Source of the DNA: Janthinobacterium sp. UMAB-56
GTDB lineage: Bacteria; Pseudomonadota; Gammaproteobacteria; Burkholderiales; Burkholderiaceae_D
DNA: 64,000 nt
Reading direction: 5' to 3'
Assembly (NCBI RefSeq): GCF_900095265.1
Contig: NZ_LT607658.1
Coordinates: 190,650 to 254,649, forward strand
Below the pieces are notes generated by a model. The model did not search any database and was not told the origin of the DNA. It saw only the letters and a list, made by a program, of their open reading frames with translations. Shown in pieces: positions 48,254-57,866 of the stretch; position 1 is the stretch's first letter; each line of letters opens with the position of its first letter. A program made the translations under genes and the position numbers.

Positions 48254-49099
48254 TCACACGGACAGGTGTGCGACGGGCGGCTGCAAGTCCAGCAAGCCGG
48301 CGAAGGCTTTCGCCAAGGCTTCGACGCTGGCCGTCGTGTAGCCCTGCAATTGCGGTGCGTCGTTGCTGGTGCGGCGCAAGCTCGCGGCGTCCAGCAAGCG
48401 GGCCAGTTGGCGCGCCACGGCGTCGCCGGTGTCCACCAGCGTGATCGTTTCCTGCGTATGCGCGCGTACCGTGCGCGTGATGGCGTCCTGCACGAAGGGG
48501 TAGTGCGTGCAGCCGAGCACCAGGGTGTCGACGCCTAGCTCCAGCATGGGCGCGATGTAGCGTTCCAGCATGGCACTGGTGGCGTCCAGCGGATCGTTGC
48601 CCAGCGCGCATTGCTCGATGCGGTCGGCCAGGCCTATGCAGGGCTGCAAGATGAACGTGGCGCCCGTGGCGGCGCTCACTTGCTCGCGCAGGGCCAGCAG
48701 CTTGTCGCCGCGCAAGGCGCGTTCCGTGGCCAGCACGGCGATCTTGCCATTGCGGCTGATGCTGGCCGCCGGTTTCAAGCCGGGCTCGACGCCGACGATG
48801 GGCAGGTCCGGGTAGCGCGCGCGCAGCGCCTTGATGGCGGCGATGGTGGCCGTGTTGCACGCCACCACCAATGCTTTCGCGCCTTGCTGCAATAAAAAGG
48901 CCGTGATCGCCAGCGAACGGTCGATGACTTGATGTTCCGTCTTGTCGCCATACGGCGCGTAGGCGGAATCGGCAAAGTACATTACATCTTCCTGCGGCAA
49001 CTGCGCGCGGATATGGCGCAGCACCGACAGGCCGCCCACACCGGAATCAAAAACGCCGATGGGCGCGTCCGGGCGGGCAGTGCTTGCAATAGAAGTCAT
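48254..49099 (-). CDS. murI: glutamate racemase
   Basis: 281 residues; makes D-glutamate for peptidoglycan. GVFDSGVGGLSVLRHI carries the N-terminal Asp/Ser, VACNTATI the first catalytic Cys and LGCTHYPF the second. Family length is about 260-285. Downstream of the fumarase but separated from it by a terminator. Confidence 0.96.
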   Translation of the reverse strand: MTSIASTARPDAPIGVFDSGVGGLSVLRHIRAQLPQEDVMYFADSAYAPYGDKTEHQVIDRSLAITAFLLQQGAKALVVACNTATIAAIKALRARYPDLPIVGVEPGLKPAASISRNGKIAVLATERALRGDKLLALREQVSAATGATFILQPCIGLADRIEQCALGNDPLDATSAMLERYIAPMLELGVDTLVLGCTHYPFVQDAITRTVRAHTQETITLVDTGDAVARQLARLLDAASLRRTSNDAPQLQGYTTASVEALAKAFAGLLDLQPPVAHLSV

Positions 49100-49117
49100 A
49101 TAAAGCCGAAGAAGATA

Positions 49118-49149
49118 GAAAAACGCCGCGCTGGATTGCCGCGCGGCGT
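49118..49149 (-). terminator. fumarase terminator
   Basis: ACGCCGCGC (49123-49131) pairs with GCGCGGCGT (49141-49149); the minus strand then has a T-run. It lies 16 bp past the fumarase stop. Confidence 0.85.
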
Positions 49150-49165
49150 CTATGGTAGAGCTTGG

Positions 49166-50707
49166 TTAAACGACCGTCACGGGAATCTTGCTGACGCTAT
49201 TGATCTGCTCGATCTTCGCCTGCCATTCTTTCGGACCCGTGTTGTGCACCGAAGTGCCTTTCGCATCCACGGCCACCGTCACCGGCATGTCGACGACGTC
49301 GAATTCGTAGATCGCTTCCATGCCCATGTCGGCAAAGCCCAGCACCTTGGCGTGCTTGATGGCTTTCGACACCAGGTAGGCGGCGCCGCCCACGGCCATC
49401 AGGTAAGCCGACTGGTGCTTCTGGATCGACTCGATGGCGACGGGGCCACGCTCGGCCTTGCCGATCATGGCGATCAAGCCCGTTTTTTCCAGCATCATGT
49501 CGGTGAACTTGTCCATGCGCGTGGCCGTGGTCGGACCGGCCGGGCCGACGGCTTCGTCGCGCACAGGGTCAACCGGACCGACGTAGTAAATCACGCGGTT
49601 CTTGAAATCGACCGGCAATTCTTCGCCACGGGCCAGCATGTCCTGGATGCGCTTGTGCGCGGCGTCGCGGCCCGTCAGCATCTTGCCGTTCAACAGCAAG
49701 GTCTGGCCCGGCGTCCACGAAGCGACTTCTTCTTTCGTCAGGTTGTTCAAGTCGACGCGCTTGGATTTTTCCGTGTCCGGCGTCCAGTGCACTTCCGGCC
49801 ACGACGACAGCGATGGCGGCGTCATGTAGGCAGGGCCCGAGCCGTCCAGCACGAAGTGGCCGTGGCGCGTGGCAGCGCAGTTCGGGATCATGGCGACAGG
49901 CTTCGACGCGGCGTGCGTCGGGTGCATCATGATCTTCACGTCGAGCACGGTCGTCAGGCCGCCCAGGCCTTGCGCGCCGATGCCCAGCGAGTTGATCTTG
50001 TCGCACAGCTCGATGCGCAATTCTTCCAGCTTGTTTTGCGGGCCGCGTTGTTTCAGCTCAAACATGTCGATGTCTTCCATCAACACTTCTTTTGCCATCA
50101 GCATGGCTTTTTCTGCCGTGCCGCCGATGCCGATACCCAGCATGCCAGGCGGGCACCAGCCGGCGCCCATGGTCGGCACGGTCTTCATGACCCAGTCCAC
50201 CAGCGAATCGGACGGGTTCATCATGATCATCTTGGATTTGTTTTCCGAACCGCCGCCCTTGGCAGCGACTTTCACGTCGACGGTGTTGCCTTCGACCAGT
50301 TCCATGTGCACCACGGCTGGCGTGTTGTCCTTGGTATTCTTGCGGTCGAAATGCGGGTCGGCCACGATGGAGGCGCGCAGCTTGTTGTCGTCGAAGTTGT
50401 ACGCGCGGCGCACGCCTTCGTTGACGGCGTCGGTGACGGTGCCGCTGAAACCTTCGAAGCGCACGCCCATGCCGATTTTCAGGAAGACGTTGACGATGCC
50501 CGTGTCCTGGCAGATAGGACGCTTGCCTTCCGCGCACATGCGCGAGTTGGTCAGGATTTGCGCGATCGCATCTTTTGCCGCAGGGCTTTGCTCGGCCGCA
50601 TAGGCGCGCGCCAGATGCTCGATGTAATCAGCAGGGTGGTAGTAGCTAATGTACTGCAACGCTGCGGCGACGGATTCGATCAGGTCTTCTTGCTTTATGA
50701 CAGTCAT
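49166..50707 (-). CDS. class I fumarate hydratase (4Fe-4S)
   Basis: 513 residues; converts fumarate to malate in the TCA cycle. The three cluster Cys are seen in PICQDTG, GAGWCPPGM and IPNCAATRHGH. The C-terminal domain starts near LNNLTKEEVASWTPGQTLLLNGKMLTGRDAAHKR, the fumA/fumB beta-type block, with VGPAGPTTATRMD. The ATG at 50707 begins MTVIKQEDL; the longer open frame to 51010 overlaps the YqhA-like gene and is rejected. Oxygen-sensitive, as for the family. Confidence 0.95.
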   Translation of the reverse strand: MTVIKQEDLIESVAAALQYISYYHPADYIEHLARAYAAEQSPAAKDAIAQILTNSRMCAEGKRPICQDTGIVNVFLKIGMGVRFEGFSGTVTDAVNEGVRRAYNFDDNKLRASIVADPHFDRKNTKDNTPAVVHMELVEGNTVDVKVAAKGGGSENKSKMIMMNPSDSLVDWVMKTVPTMGAGWCPPGMLGIGIGGTAEKAMLMAKEVLMEDIDMFELKQRGPQNKLEELRIELCDKINSLGIGAQGLGGLTTVLDVKIMMHPTHAASKPVAMIPNCAATRHGHFVLDGSGPAYMTPPSLSSWPEVHWTPDTEKSKRVDLNNLTKEEVASWTPGQTLLLNGKMLTGRDAAHKRIQDMLARGEELPVDFKNRVIYYVGPVDPVRDEAVGPAGPTTATRMDKFTDMMLEKTGLIAMIGKAERGPVAIESIQKHQSAYLMAVGGAAYLVSKAIKHAKVLGFADMGMEAIYEFDVVDMPVTVAVDAKGTSVHNTGPKEWQAKIEQINSVSKIPVTVV

Positions 50708-50778
50708 GGTGTTCTCGCGGTGGATAAGAAGGGTAAGACTTTGATGCTGTTTGCTCATCAGCATGGGAGCGCCAGAAC

Positions 50779-51396
50779 TTAGTGAGGCGCCCTGGCTTGG
50801 TTCTGGGTCACCGTCATGATGCGGTCCGTGTAGGCAATCGCCATGGCCGACAGGATGAAGACGATATGTATCACCGTTTGCGCGATGATCACTTCGATCT
50901 TGTACGAGTTGGCGTTGATGAAGGTCTTCAGCAGGTGGATGGACGAGATGCCGATGATGGCCATCGCCAGTTTCGTCTTCAGCACGGAAGCATTGACGTG
51001 CGACAGCCATTCCGGCTGGTCTGGGTGGTCATCGAGGTGCATGCGCGAAACGAAGGTTTCGTAGCCGCCGATGATGACCATGATCAACAGGTTCGAAATC
51101 ATGACCACGTCGATCAGGCCTAATACCACCAGCATGATGGTCGCTTCGTTCAGCTTGGTCGGCAGGGCGCTGCCCGGCACGGCAACGGCCGTCAGCACGT
51201 GCTGCAGGGCCGCATCATTGCCGAACACGGCACCGATCAGGTCGGATAATTCCACCCAGAAATGAAATACATACACGCATTGTGCGAGGATCAGGCCCAG
51301 GTACAGCGGCAACTGCAGCCAGCGCGACATGAAGATGAAGGAAGACAGCGGGTGCAGCTTGGTATGTTTGGATGACGGTGGTAGGTGGTCGATCAT
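50779..51396 (-). CDS. YqhA/UPF0114-family inner-membrane protein
   Basis: 205 residues with four membrane segments (LPLYLGLILAQCVYVFHFW, ATIMLVVLGLIDVVMISNLLIMVIIGGYE, TKLAMAIIGISSIHLLKTF, IAQTVIHIVFILSAMAIAYTDRI). This is the UPF0114 pattern; the function is unknown. AGGAAA precedes the ATG at 51396. Only 71 bp before the fumarase, so probably co-transcribed. Confidence 0.9.
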   Translation of the reverse strand: MIDHLPPSSKHTKLHPLSSFIFMSRWLQLPLYLGLILAQCVYVFHFWVELSDLIGAVFGNDAALQHVLTAVAVPGSALPTKLNEATIMLVVLGLIDVVMISNLLIMVIIGGYETFVSRMHLDDHPDQPEWLSHVNASVLKTKLAMAIIGISSIHLLKTFINANSYKIEVIIAQTVIHIVFILSAMAIAYTDRIMTVTQNQARAPH

Positions 51397-51419
51397 GTGG
51401 GGTTTCCTGGGGGGAGTAA

Positions 51420-51436
51420 ATACCAATTTTTGGTAT
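51420..51436. promoter_or_regulatory. palindrome upstream of YqhA-like gene
   Basis: ATACCAA-TTT-TTGGTAT is a perfect interrupted palindrome 24 bp before the YqhA-like start, in the 309-bp gap shared with the divergent acs gene. It may be an operator or part of the 5' leader. Nothing else clear was found in the gap. Confidence 0.4.
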
Positions 51437-51705
51437 GCCCGACATTTTACACTTGCTGCTGATGACTGCGCATGGCCTTGCTCCTGATTATGAGGTTTGA
51501 TGAACCACAAAGTGGTATTGAACCTTCGGCGCACCGTGCATTTTCCCAGTGAAAATACTGTACGGCGTCCCCTTGACTCCTGTTGCCGAAGGCGCTTATG
51601 GTTAGCCTTGATAGGGGTAAAACGCTGCATAAACGCGACATGTAAGGCGTCCGTAAGACACGGGGTCTATCGTGTTAGCAAACAATTACTACACTGGAGA
51701 CAAGC

Positions 51706-53712
51706 ATGAGCGCTACAGAAAACCAAGGGCAGGGCACACAGCAGCAGGGACCGGAAGAGTCGCGCGTATTTGAGCCGTCGGCGGCATTTGCCGCACAGGC
51801 GACGATTTCCGGCATGGACGCCTATCGCGCCATGGTGGCCGACGCCGAGCGCGATTACGAAGGCTTCTGGGCCAAGCTGGCGCGCGAAAACCTGAGCTGG
51901 AAAAAGCCGTTCACCCGCACCCTGAACGAAGACAATGCCCCATTCTACAAATGGTTCGAAGACGGCCTGCTGAACGTGTCCTACAACTGCCTGGACCGCA
52001 ACATCGAAAACGGCCTGGGCGACAAGACGGCCATCATTTTCGAAGCGGATGACGGCAGCGTCACCAAGGCAACGTATACAGAGTTGCACGAAAAAGTCTG
52101 CAAGTTCGCCAACGGCCTGAAAGCCAAGGGCATCGCCAAGGGCGACCGCGTCATCATCTATATGTCGATGTCCGTCGAAGGCGTTGCCGCCATGCAAGCC
52201 TGCGCGCGCATCGGCGCCACCCACTCCGTCGTCTTCGGCGGCTTCTCGGCAAAATCGCTGCAGGAGCGCATCATCGACGCGGGCGCCGTGGCCGTCATCA
52301 CGGGTGACGAGCAATTGCGCGGCGGCAAGAAGCTGCCATTGAAATCCATCGTCGACGAAGCGCTGGCGCTGGGCGGCTGCGACTCCGTCAAAAACGTCAT
52401 CGTCTACCAACGCACGGGCAGCGACTTGCCGATGGTGGCCGGCCGCGACACGTGGCTGCACGACCTGGTTGAAGGCCAGAGCGCGCAATGCGAGCCGGAA
52501 TGGGTTGATGCCGAGCATCCATTGTTTATCTTGTACACCTCCGGTTCGACGGGCACGCCGAAGGGCGTGCAGCATTCGAGCGGCGGCTACCTGCTGTGGG
52601 CCGCGCTGACGATGAAGTGGAGTTTCGACATCAAGCCCGACGACGTGTTCTGGTGCACGGCCGACATCGGCTGGGTGACGGGCCACAGCTACATCGCGTA
52701 TGGCCCGATGGCCGTGGGCGCCACGCAAGTGGTGTTCGAAGGCATCCCGACCTACCCGAACGCGGGCCGTTTCTGGGAAACCATCAAGAAGCACAACGTC
52801 AGCATCTTCTACACGGCGCCGACGGCCATCCGTTCGCTGATCAAGGCAGCCGACGTGGACCCGAAAGTCCATCCAAGCAACTATGACCTGACGAGCTTGC
52901 GCCTGCTGGGTACGGTTGGCGAGCCGATCAATCCGGAAGCGTGGATGTGGTACTACAAGCACATCGGCGGCGAGAAATGCCCGATCGTCGATACCTTCTG
53001 GCAAACGGAAACGGGTGGCCACATGATCACCCCGCTGCCCGGCGCCACGCCGATGGTGCCCGGTTCCTGCACCCTGCCATTGCCGGGCATCATGGCCGCC
53101 ATCGTCGACGAAGCGGGCCAGGACGTGCCGAACGGCCAGGGCGGTATCCTGGTGGTGAAGCGCCCATGGCCATCGATGATCCGCACGATCTGGAACAACC
53201 CCGAGCGCTTCAAGGCCAGCTATTTCCCGGAAGAACTGGGCGGTAAGATGTACCTGGCAGGCGACGGCGCCATCCGCAACAAGGACACCGGCTACTTCAC
53301 CATCACGGGCCGCATCGATGACGTGCTGAACGTGTCGGGCCACCGCATGGGCACGATGGAAATCGAATCGGCGCTGGTAGCCAACCCGCTGGTGGCCGAG
53401 GCAGCCGTGGTGGGCCGTCCGGACGACACGACAGGCGAATCGATCTGCGCCTTCGTGGTGCTCAAGCAAGCGCGTCCGACAGGCGAGGAAGCGAAACGAC
53501 TGGCGCTGGAGCTGCGCAACTGGGTCGGCAAGGAAATCGGCCCGATCGCGAAACCGAAGGAAATCCGTTTCGGCGACAACCTGCCGAAAACCCGCTCTGG
53601 CAAAATCATGCGCCGTTTGCTGCGCGTGCTGGCCAAGGGCGAGACGATCACGCAAGACGTCTCGACCCTGGAAAACCCGGCGATTCTGGATCAGCTGAAG
53701 GAAACGTCTTAA
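51706..53712 (+). CDS. acs: acetyl-CoA synthetase
   Basis: 668 residues; activates acetate to acetyl-CoA via acetyl-AMP. ATP-binding loop [21 protein letters not shown] (the Trp before QTETGG restricts the acyl pocket to acetate), the hinge region [13 protein letters not shown] and the C-terminal catalytic Lys in TRSGKIMRR, which is the usual acetylation target. GGAG lies before the ATG. Propionate as a secondary substrate is possible. Confidence 0.94.
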   Translation: MSATENQGQGTQQQGPEESRVFEPSAAFAAQATISGMDAYRAMVADAERDYEGFWAKLARENLSWKKPFTRTLNEDNAPFYKWFEDGLLNVSYNCLDRNIENGLGDKTAIIFEADDGSVTKATYTELHEKVCKFANGLKAKGIAKGDRVIIYMSMSVEGVAAMQACARIGATHSVVFGGFSAKSLQERIIDAGAVAVITGDEQLRGGKKLPLKSIVDEALALGGCDSVKNVIVYQRTGSDLPMVAGRDTWLHDLVEGQSAQCEPEWVDAEHPLFILYTSGSTGTPKGVQHSSGGYLLWAALTMKWSFDIKPDDVFWCTADIGWVTGHSYIAYGPMAVGATQVVFEGIPTYPNAGRFWETIKKHNVSIFYTAPTAIRSLIKAADVDPKVHPSNYDLTSLRLLGTVGEPINPEAWMWYYKHIGGEKCPIVDTFWQTETGGHMITPLPGATPMVPGSCTLPLPGIMAAIVDEAGQDVPNGQGGILVVKRPWPSMIRTIWNNPERFKASYFPEELGGKMYLAGDGAIRNKDTGYFTITGRIDDVLNVSGHRMGTMEIESALVANPLVAEAAVVGRPDDTTGESICAFVVLKQARPTGEEAKRLALELRNWVGKEIGPIAKPKEIRFGDNLPKTRSGKIMRRLLRVLAKGETITQDVSTLENPAILDQLKETS

Positions 53713-53904
53713 TTGACAGGCCAGTGCCTCCGGAAGGGCCTTGCGCAGCACTGAGGCGCATCCATCCACCGGGCCTGGCCAAACTTTTACCCCAGGGTAA
53801 ATAACTTTGGCAGTCTGTAGAATCTTTGCTATAATCTGCGGCTTCGCGACAAGCGATATGCAGTACACAATGTGAGCAAGCAAGACGCGCGCGCATTGCC
53901 TTCA

Positions 53905-53995
53905 GGAGAGATGGCTGAGCGGCTGAAGGCGCACGCCTGGAAAGCGTGTATAGGGTAATACTCTATCGGGGGTTCGAATCCCCCTCTCTCCGCCA
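53905..53995 (+). tRNA. tRNA-Ser (GGA)
   Basis: Class II tRNA of 91 nt. Acceptor GGAGAGA pairs with TCTCTCC, then G and an encoded CCA. Anticodon stem CACGC/GCGTG with loop CTGGAAA gives anticodon GGA. A long variable arm (TATAGGGTAATACTCTATC region) is as expected for Ser. Its 3' end is the insertion point of the next element. Confidence 0.97.
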
Positions 53996-54022
53996 AAGAT
54001 ACAAATTGGCCAGTTCAAGGAA

Positions 54023-54100
54023 GTCCAAGAACGTCCACAAAAAACCGTTTTAGCCCGTGCTAAAGCGGTTTTTTTGTATTCTGGCGTCCAGTACTGTCCA
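54023..54100. other. GTCCA motif pairs and terminator at island left end
   Basis: GTCCA occurs at 54023 and 54033 and again at 54086 and 54096, each pair 10 bp apart, flanking a strong hairpin terminator: AAACCGTTTTAGC (54042-54054) with GCTAAAGCGGTTT (54059-54071) plus a T-run. The hairpin probably ends the tRNA-Ser transcript; the GTCCA pairs may be integrase contacts. Confidence 0.5.
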
Positions 54101-54216
54101 GCTGCAGCCAGCAAAAATCGGAGCTAGATACAGATCAGCTTACCCCAAGTCTCGCAACCAAGCCCTCATTCGCCGGTCTAAAGTGATTTCTGACGCATAT
54201 GCTGAGGAGACCAGCC

Positions 54217-55506
54217 ATGGCCAAGATTATCCCTCCCCTGACCGAGTTCCAGGTCAAAAATGCCAAGCCCAGGCAAAAGTCATACAAGCTGTTCGATGGC
54301 GGCGGCCTGTACGTTGAAGTGATGCCCAGCGGTTCGCGGATCTGGCGAATGAAATTCCGTCAATCGAACGGCAAGGAAAATACGCTGACCTTCGGGCCTT
54401 ATCCGGAAATTTCGATCATGGTGGCGCGTGAAAAGCGCACGGAAGCGCGCCGCTTGCAGCTGCAGGGAATCGACCCCGGCAAGTACCGAGACGACGCCAG
54501 GCGGCTCGCCGCCGAAAAAGCATCCAATACCTTCGAGAAAATCGCCCGCGAGTGGTACGCAAACAAGGTGCCAACCTGGAGCGAGCGCACTTCCAAGAAC
54601 ATGCTGCAGCGCCTGGAGGCCGATATTTTTCCACGTATCGGCGACCGGCCGATCACGGAAATCAGGCACCGTGAACTGATTGCCACGCTGCGCAAGATCG
54701 AGGAGCGCGGCGCCACCGAGATCGCGCATCGCCTGAAAGCCGTCTGCTCGCAGATATTCAGCTACGCCATCCAGTGCGGCCTGGCCGACCGCAACCTGGT
54801 GGTGGACATGAAGGACGTCCTGAAGACCAAGCGCGTTTCGCACTTCGCCGCTATCGATGCCGATGAATTGCCCGTTTTCCTGGACACGCTGGCGCGCAAC
54901 GAGGCGCGCATGTTCGAGCCGACGCGCATCGCGCTGCGCCTGATGCTGCTGATCTTCGTACGCACCAGCGAACTGATAGAGACGCCATGGAGCGAAGTCG
55001 ATCTGGAGAAGGGCGAGTGGATCATTCCCTGGCAGCGCATGAAGCGCGGCAAGCTGACCGTCAACCCCGACACGACCAATCACCACGTCTGCCTTTCGCG
55101 CCAGGCGCTGGCCTTGCTGCGCCAGCTGCACACCATCACGGGCCGCGGCACGTACCTGTTTCCGAACCAGCGCGACCACGACAAGCCGTTGAGCAACAAC
55201 ACGCTGCTGGTGGCGCTGGCCCGCATGGGCTACAAGGGCCGCATGACCGGCCACGGCTTCCGGGCGCTGGCCATGAGCACCATCAAGGAGCGCCTGGGCT
55301 ACCGCCATGAAGTGGTGGATCGCCAGCTGGCGCACGCACCCAAGGACAAGGTGGCCAGCGCCTACGACCGCGCCCAGTTCCTGTCTGAGCGCCGCAAGAT
55401 GATGCAGGAGTGGGCCGACTACCTGGAAGCCGTGGAGCGCGGCGATACGCCGAAGCCAGGCCATCATGGATCGCTGGAACTGGTGTGGCCAGCGCCGCGT
55501 CGTTAA
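54217..55506 (+). CDS. int: P4-type tyrosine integrase
   Basis: 429 residues from the ATG at 54217 with GGAG upstream. N-terminal DUF4102 arm-binding domain (residues ~5-85: LTEFQVKNAKPRQKSYKLFDGGGLYVEV, WRMKFR, ENTLTFGPYPEIS), core-binding domain, then the catalytic domain with Arg in FVRTSELIETPW, HGFRALAMSTIKERLG and RQLAHAPKDKVASAYDRAQ (Tyr nucleophile). Targets tRNA genes; here tRNA-Ser. Confidence 0.94.
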   Translation: MAKIIPPLTEFQVKNAKPRQKSYKLFDGGGLYVEVMPSGSRIWRMKFRQSNGKENTLTFGPYPEISIMVAREKRTEARRLQLQGIDPGKYRDDARRLAAEKASNTFEKIAREWYANKVPTWSERTSKNMLQRLEADIFPRIGDRPITEIRHRELIATLRKIEERGATEIAHRLKAVCSQIFSYAIQCGLADRNLVVDMKDVLKTKRVSHFAAIDADELPVFLDTLARNEARMFEPTRIALRLMLLIFVRTSELIETPWSEVDLEKGEWIIPWQRMKRGKLTVNPDTTNHHVCLSRQALALLRQLHTITGRGTYLFPNQRDHDKPLSNNTLLVALARMGYKGRMTGHGFRALAMSTIKERLGYRHEVVDRQLAHAPKDKVASAYDRAQFLSERRKMMQEWADYLEAVERGDTPKPGHHGSLELVWPAPRR

Positions 55507-55516
55507 GGAGGCAGCC

Positions 55517-56140
55517 ATGCCAAGACGAATTGAACCTCTGACAGAGCAGCAGCTGTTACAGGCAGAGCCTGGGGACAAGCCATTCAGGTTATTCGATGGC
55601 TACGGCCTGTATGTTGAAGTCATGCCGACTGGCTCGAAGGTCTGGCGCATGAAATTTCGCCAGAAGGACGGCAAGGAAAATGCCCTGACATTCGGCCACT
55701 ACCCGGAAGTCTCGTCGGCGCTTGCTCGATGCCGCCGCGCAGTCGCCCGCCAGATGCTGCATGATGGGCTGGATCCGCGTACAGAGTTCGACGCGGCCCA
55801 TATGCGTCCACCGAAGCCCGTCAGGCGGCATTGCCTGCTTCCAGTTGCCATGGATGATAGAAAGGTAGAGCGCTGCGTAAGCCAGGTTGGCAGGCAAGCG
55901 CTGGAGCGGTTGCACGGCCTCGTATTCCCGGCGCTGAGCCGCGTCGTGGCCGACGAAGGCGTGAGAAGCGACATGCAGATCATACTGGAGAAAATCCAGA
56001 AGGAGCGCAGCGTAGAGGTGATTGATTTGCTATACGACTACTGCACCGACATCATCTTTGGCTGCCTTGGATTGGGCATTGATGAAGATGATTTGATCGA
56101 GGCCATGAGGGATGCCAGGGTGGCACAGCGGCGGAGGTGA
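55517..56140 (+). CDS. protein with integrase-type arm-binding domain and unrelated C-terminus
   Basis: 207 residues, AGGAGGC before the ATG, 10 bp after the integrase stop. Residues 5-90 (FRLFDGYGLYVEVMPTGSKVWRMKFRQKDGKENALTFGHYPEVSSALARC) are close to the N-terminal domain of the preceding integrase. The rest (EGVRSDMQIILEKIQKERSVEVIDLLYDYCTDIIFGCLG) has no recombinase residues. It may compete for or bridge arm sites. Intact, so not a simple integrase fragment. Confidence 0.7.
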   Translation: MPRRIEPLTEQQLLQAEPGDKPFRLFDGYGLYVEVMPTGSKVWRMKFRQKDGKENALTFGHYPEVSSALARCRRAVARQMLHDGLDPRTEFDAAHMRPPKPVRRHCLLPVAMDDRKVERCVSQVGRQALERLHGLVFPALSRVVADEGVRSDMQIILEKIQKERSVEVIDLLYDYCTDIIFGCLGLGIDEDDLIEAMRDARVAQRRR

Positions 56141-56178
56141 ACGTCTCTATGTCGCAGGTATCCCGGTATCTCCCCGCT

Positions 56179-56496
56179 TCATTCGGCTCTGGTCCCTTTG
56201 TTGCCGATTGGCCTGGTGCTTGATGAAGTGTCGATTATTGAGCATACCGTGTTTGCAGGTCTGCTGGCCTCGATACACGCTTGCATCCAACGTAGCACTT
56301 CGCTCCTGAGCCATGCAGAGGAGCGTCCCTGCAGCTTGACGGGGGCAGGGAAGGTGCCTTCCTTGATGCTCGCATAAACGCTGCTGCGCGACTTGCCGCA
56401 GGTTGCCAGCACCTCGCCCAAGCGGATGAAGCGCTCTTCGTCCATGCGAGGTTCAACGCGGCGCTCTTTCAGGTATTCGGCTGTCGCTGCTTTCAT
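56179..56496 (-). CDS. AlpA-family HTH regulator / excisionase-like
   Basis: 105 residues from the ATG at 56496, preceded by AAGGGGG. RFIRLGEVLATCGKSRSSVYASIKEGTFPAPVKLQGRSSAWLRSEVLRWMQACIEA is the AlpA winged-HTH with the wing WLRSEV. In P4-type islands AlpA proteins activate integrase or serve as excisionase. Convergent with the arm-domain gene. Confidence 0.85.
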   Translation of the reverse strand: MKAATAEYLKERRVEPRMDEERFIRLGEVLATCGKSRSSVYASIKEGTFPAPVKLQGRSSAWLRSEVLRWMQACIEASRPANTVCSIIDTSSSTRPIGNKGTRAE

Positions 56497-57089
56497 GGCG
56501 TCCCCCTTCGTGAACCAAAAATGCCAGCGGCAGCACGGGGGCGAATGGCATATGTGGCAGGCCTTGCCCTGCCACCGATTCGTCCTTCGTCGAGACGCGC
56601 TCGCAATCATTATTCCGAAAACATGGGTCCAGTATCGAATGCCGTAATCGCTGGTGCAACAAGAATCGGCCTGCGATGCCACTTGGATCAAGCCTGCCGC
56701 GCACTTTGTGTGAGATCAAGGCTGGACACAGGAGCGGGTTCGTGGAAGCTTTAGCAGCTAAAAATTCGGCAATCGACAGCGCATTCTTCATGCGATAGAT
56801 GCATTGGCGCGGCCCCGATTTCATTGGTCCTGTTGCTGTGTCGCCGCCACCTGTGCTTGCGACTGCTGGCATTTCACGCCATCAATACCTGTCAGCAATC
56901 GTTTTGACCGCCTCTAGGGGGAGCACTTTCTGTCCACGCGGAAAGGCGCAGCCATCGGAGGAGAAGCGCGCTATTGCCGTGTAGAACTCGTAAAGCAGAC
57001 TATGAAAATTTGTTGCTGACATTGATCAAGGTCGGCCCAGATGCATGTCAAATGTTCCCACTTGGACGCTGCCTATTGCCGCAGATCAA

Positions 57090-57325
57090 CCGTGCTACTT
57101 TCGGCATACATTCCTGCTAAATCTGCTCTCGTACCTGCAAAAAAATGGTTCGACCGAGGTATTACCCGGTGATTAAAGGGTTTCAGTCGCTGCGCAGGGC
57201 GGAACTACCGTGCTGGTTTCGGCATACATTCCTGCTAAATTTGCTTTCGTACCTGTAAAAAAATGGTTTGGTCGAAGTTGTGCCCGACGATTTTTGTGGT
57301 TTAGTCGCTGTGCGACGCGGGGCAG
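57090..57325. repeat. 118-bp imperfect tandem repeat
   Basis: Unit 1 57090-57207 and unit 2 57208-57325, each starting CCGTGCT and sharing TTTCGGCATACATTCCTGCT, TCGTACCTG, AAAAAAATGGTT and CAGTCGCTG/TAGTCGCTG. The identity is higher in the first 70 bp and falls off after. No coding potential. Confidence 0.75.
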
Positions 57326-57330
57326 GATAG

Positions 57331-57365
57331 GTGAAGTTAGCTAACCTTCGGTTTGCTAACTTCAC
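57331..57365. other. hairpin, GTGAAGTTAGC inverted repeat
   Basis: GTGAAGTTAGC (57331-57341) and GCTAACTTCAC (57355-57365) with CTAACC/GGTTTG partly pairing inside. It follows the tandem repeat directly. No T-run. Possibly a recombination or replication site. Confidence 0.55.
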
Positions 57366-57866
57366 ACCTGCTTATTCGCACTTCGTGCTCAACGGAATAC
57401 TCCAAATAGGTTCTCGAATGAGCGTGCATTGCTGCACCGTATGCGTGAGTCTGTGTCCGAATGGCATACCTGACCCTGACCTTCCCTGCGTTCACGTTCA
57501 CCGCTTACAACCTGACGTGCATGGCGACGATCTTTGGCTGGCGTTAATCGGCGGTGGTTGGATAACTCAGTCGATAGAGTACGGGAAGTGCTGAAAAGTA
57601 CCAAAAATCGGCCTGAAAAGTGGCTGAAAACTGCTCTTTAGGAAAAATGCGGCTTCCAGCCCGAAAAATTCGCATGTGGGGCGAAAAAACCTGAAGGACT
57701 GGATGCTTTTTCAACACCCTGCTAGAGCAGGTAAGTTTGGCACTGGGCCAGTGGCATGGCCTATGCTGATCATTGCGGAGTGCAGCCTGTGAAGACTGTG
57801 CTGCTTCAACGTACAAGTAGTTAGCGTGGAAAAAGCGTGGGCACGGATCAGCTGCATGCGGTCGTG

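Larger units (their letters stand above)
56497..57866. other. gene-poor region with repeats and fragments
   Basis: 1.37 kb in which no frame looks coding. It holds a 118-bp imperfect tandem repeat (57090-57325), a hairpin (57331-57365), a tRNA D-arm-like run (ACTCAGTCGATAGAGTA near 57567) and a stretch ending CTTTTTCAACACCCTGCTAG (about 57705-57724) that recalls insertion-sequence ends. Probably old insertion or deletion scars, or cis-acting DNA of the island. Confidence 0.55.

Noticed and set aside
48929..50782. 617-aa ORF opposite murI/fumarase
   Set aside because: Antisense shadow, His/Val/Arg-rich, overlapping two conserved housekeeping genes.
50708..51010. N-terminal extension of the fumarase frame
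   Set aside because: Overlaps the YqhA-like gene; the extension has no fumarase similarity.
51667..53883. 738-aa ORF opposite acs
   Set aside because: Antisense shadow of a conserved enzyme gene.
57090..57325. CRISPR array
   Set aside because: Only two long diverged units, with no short repeats and spacers and no cas genes.
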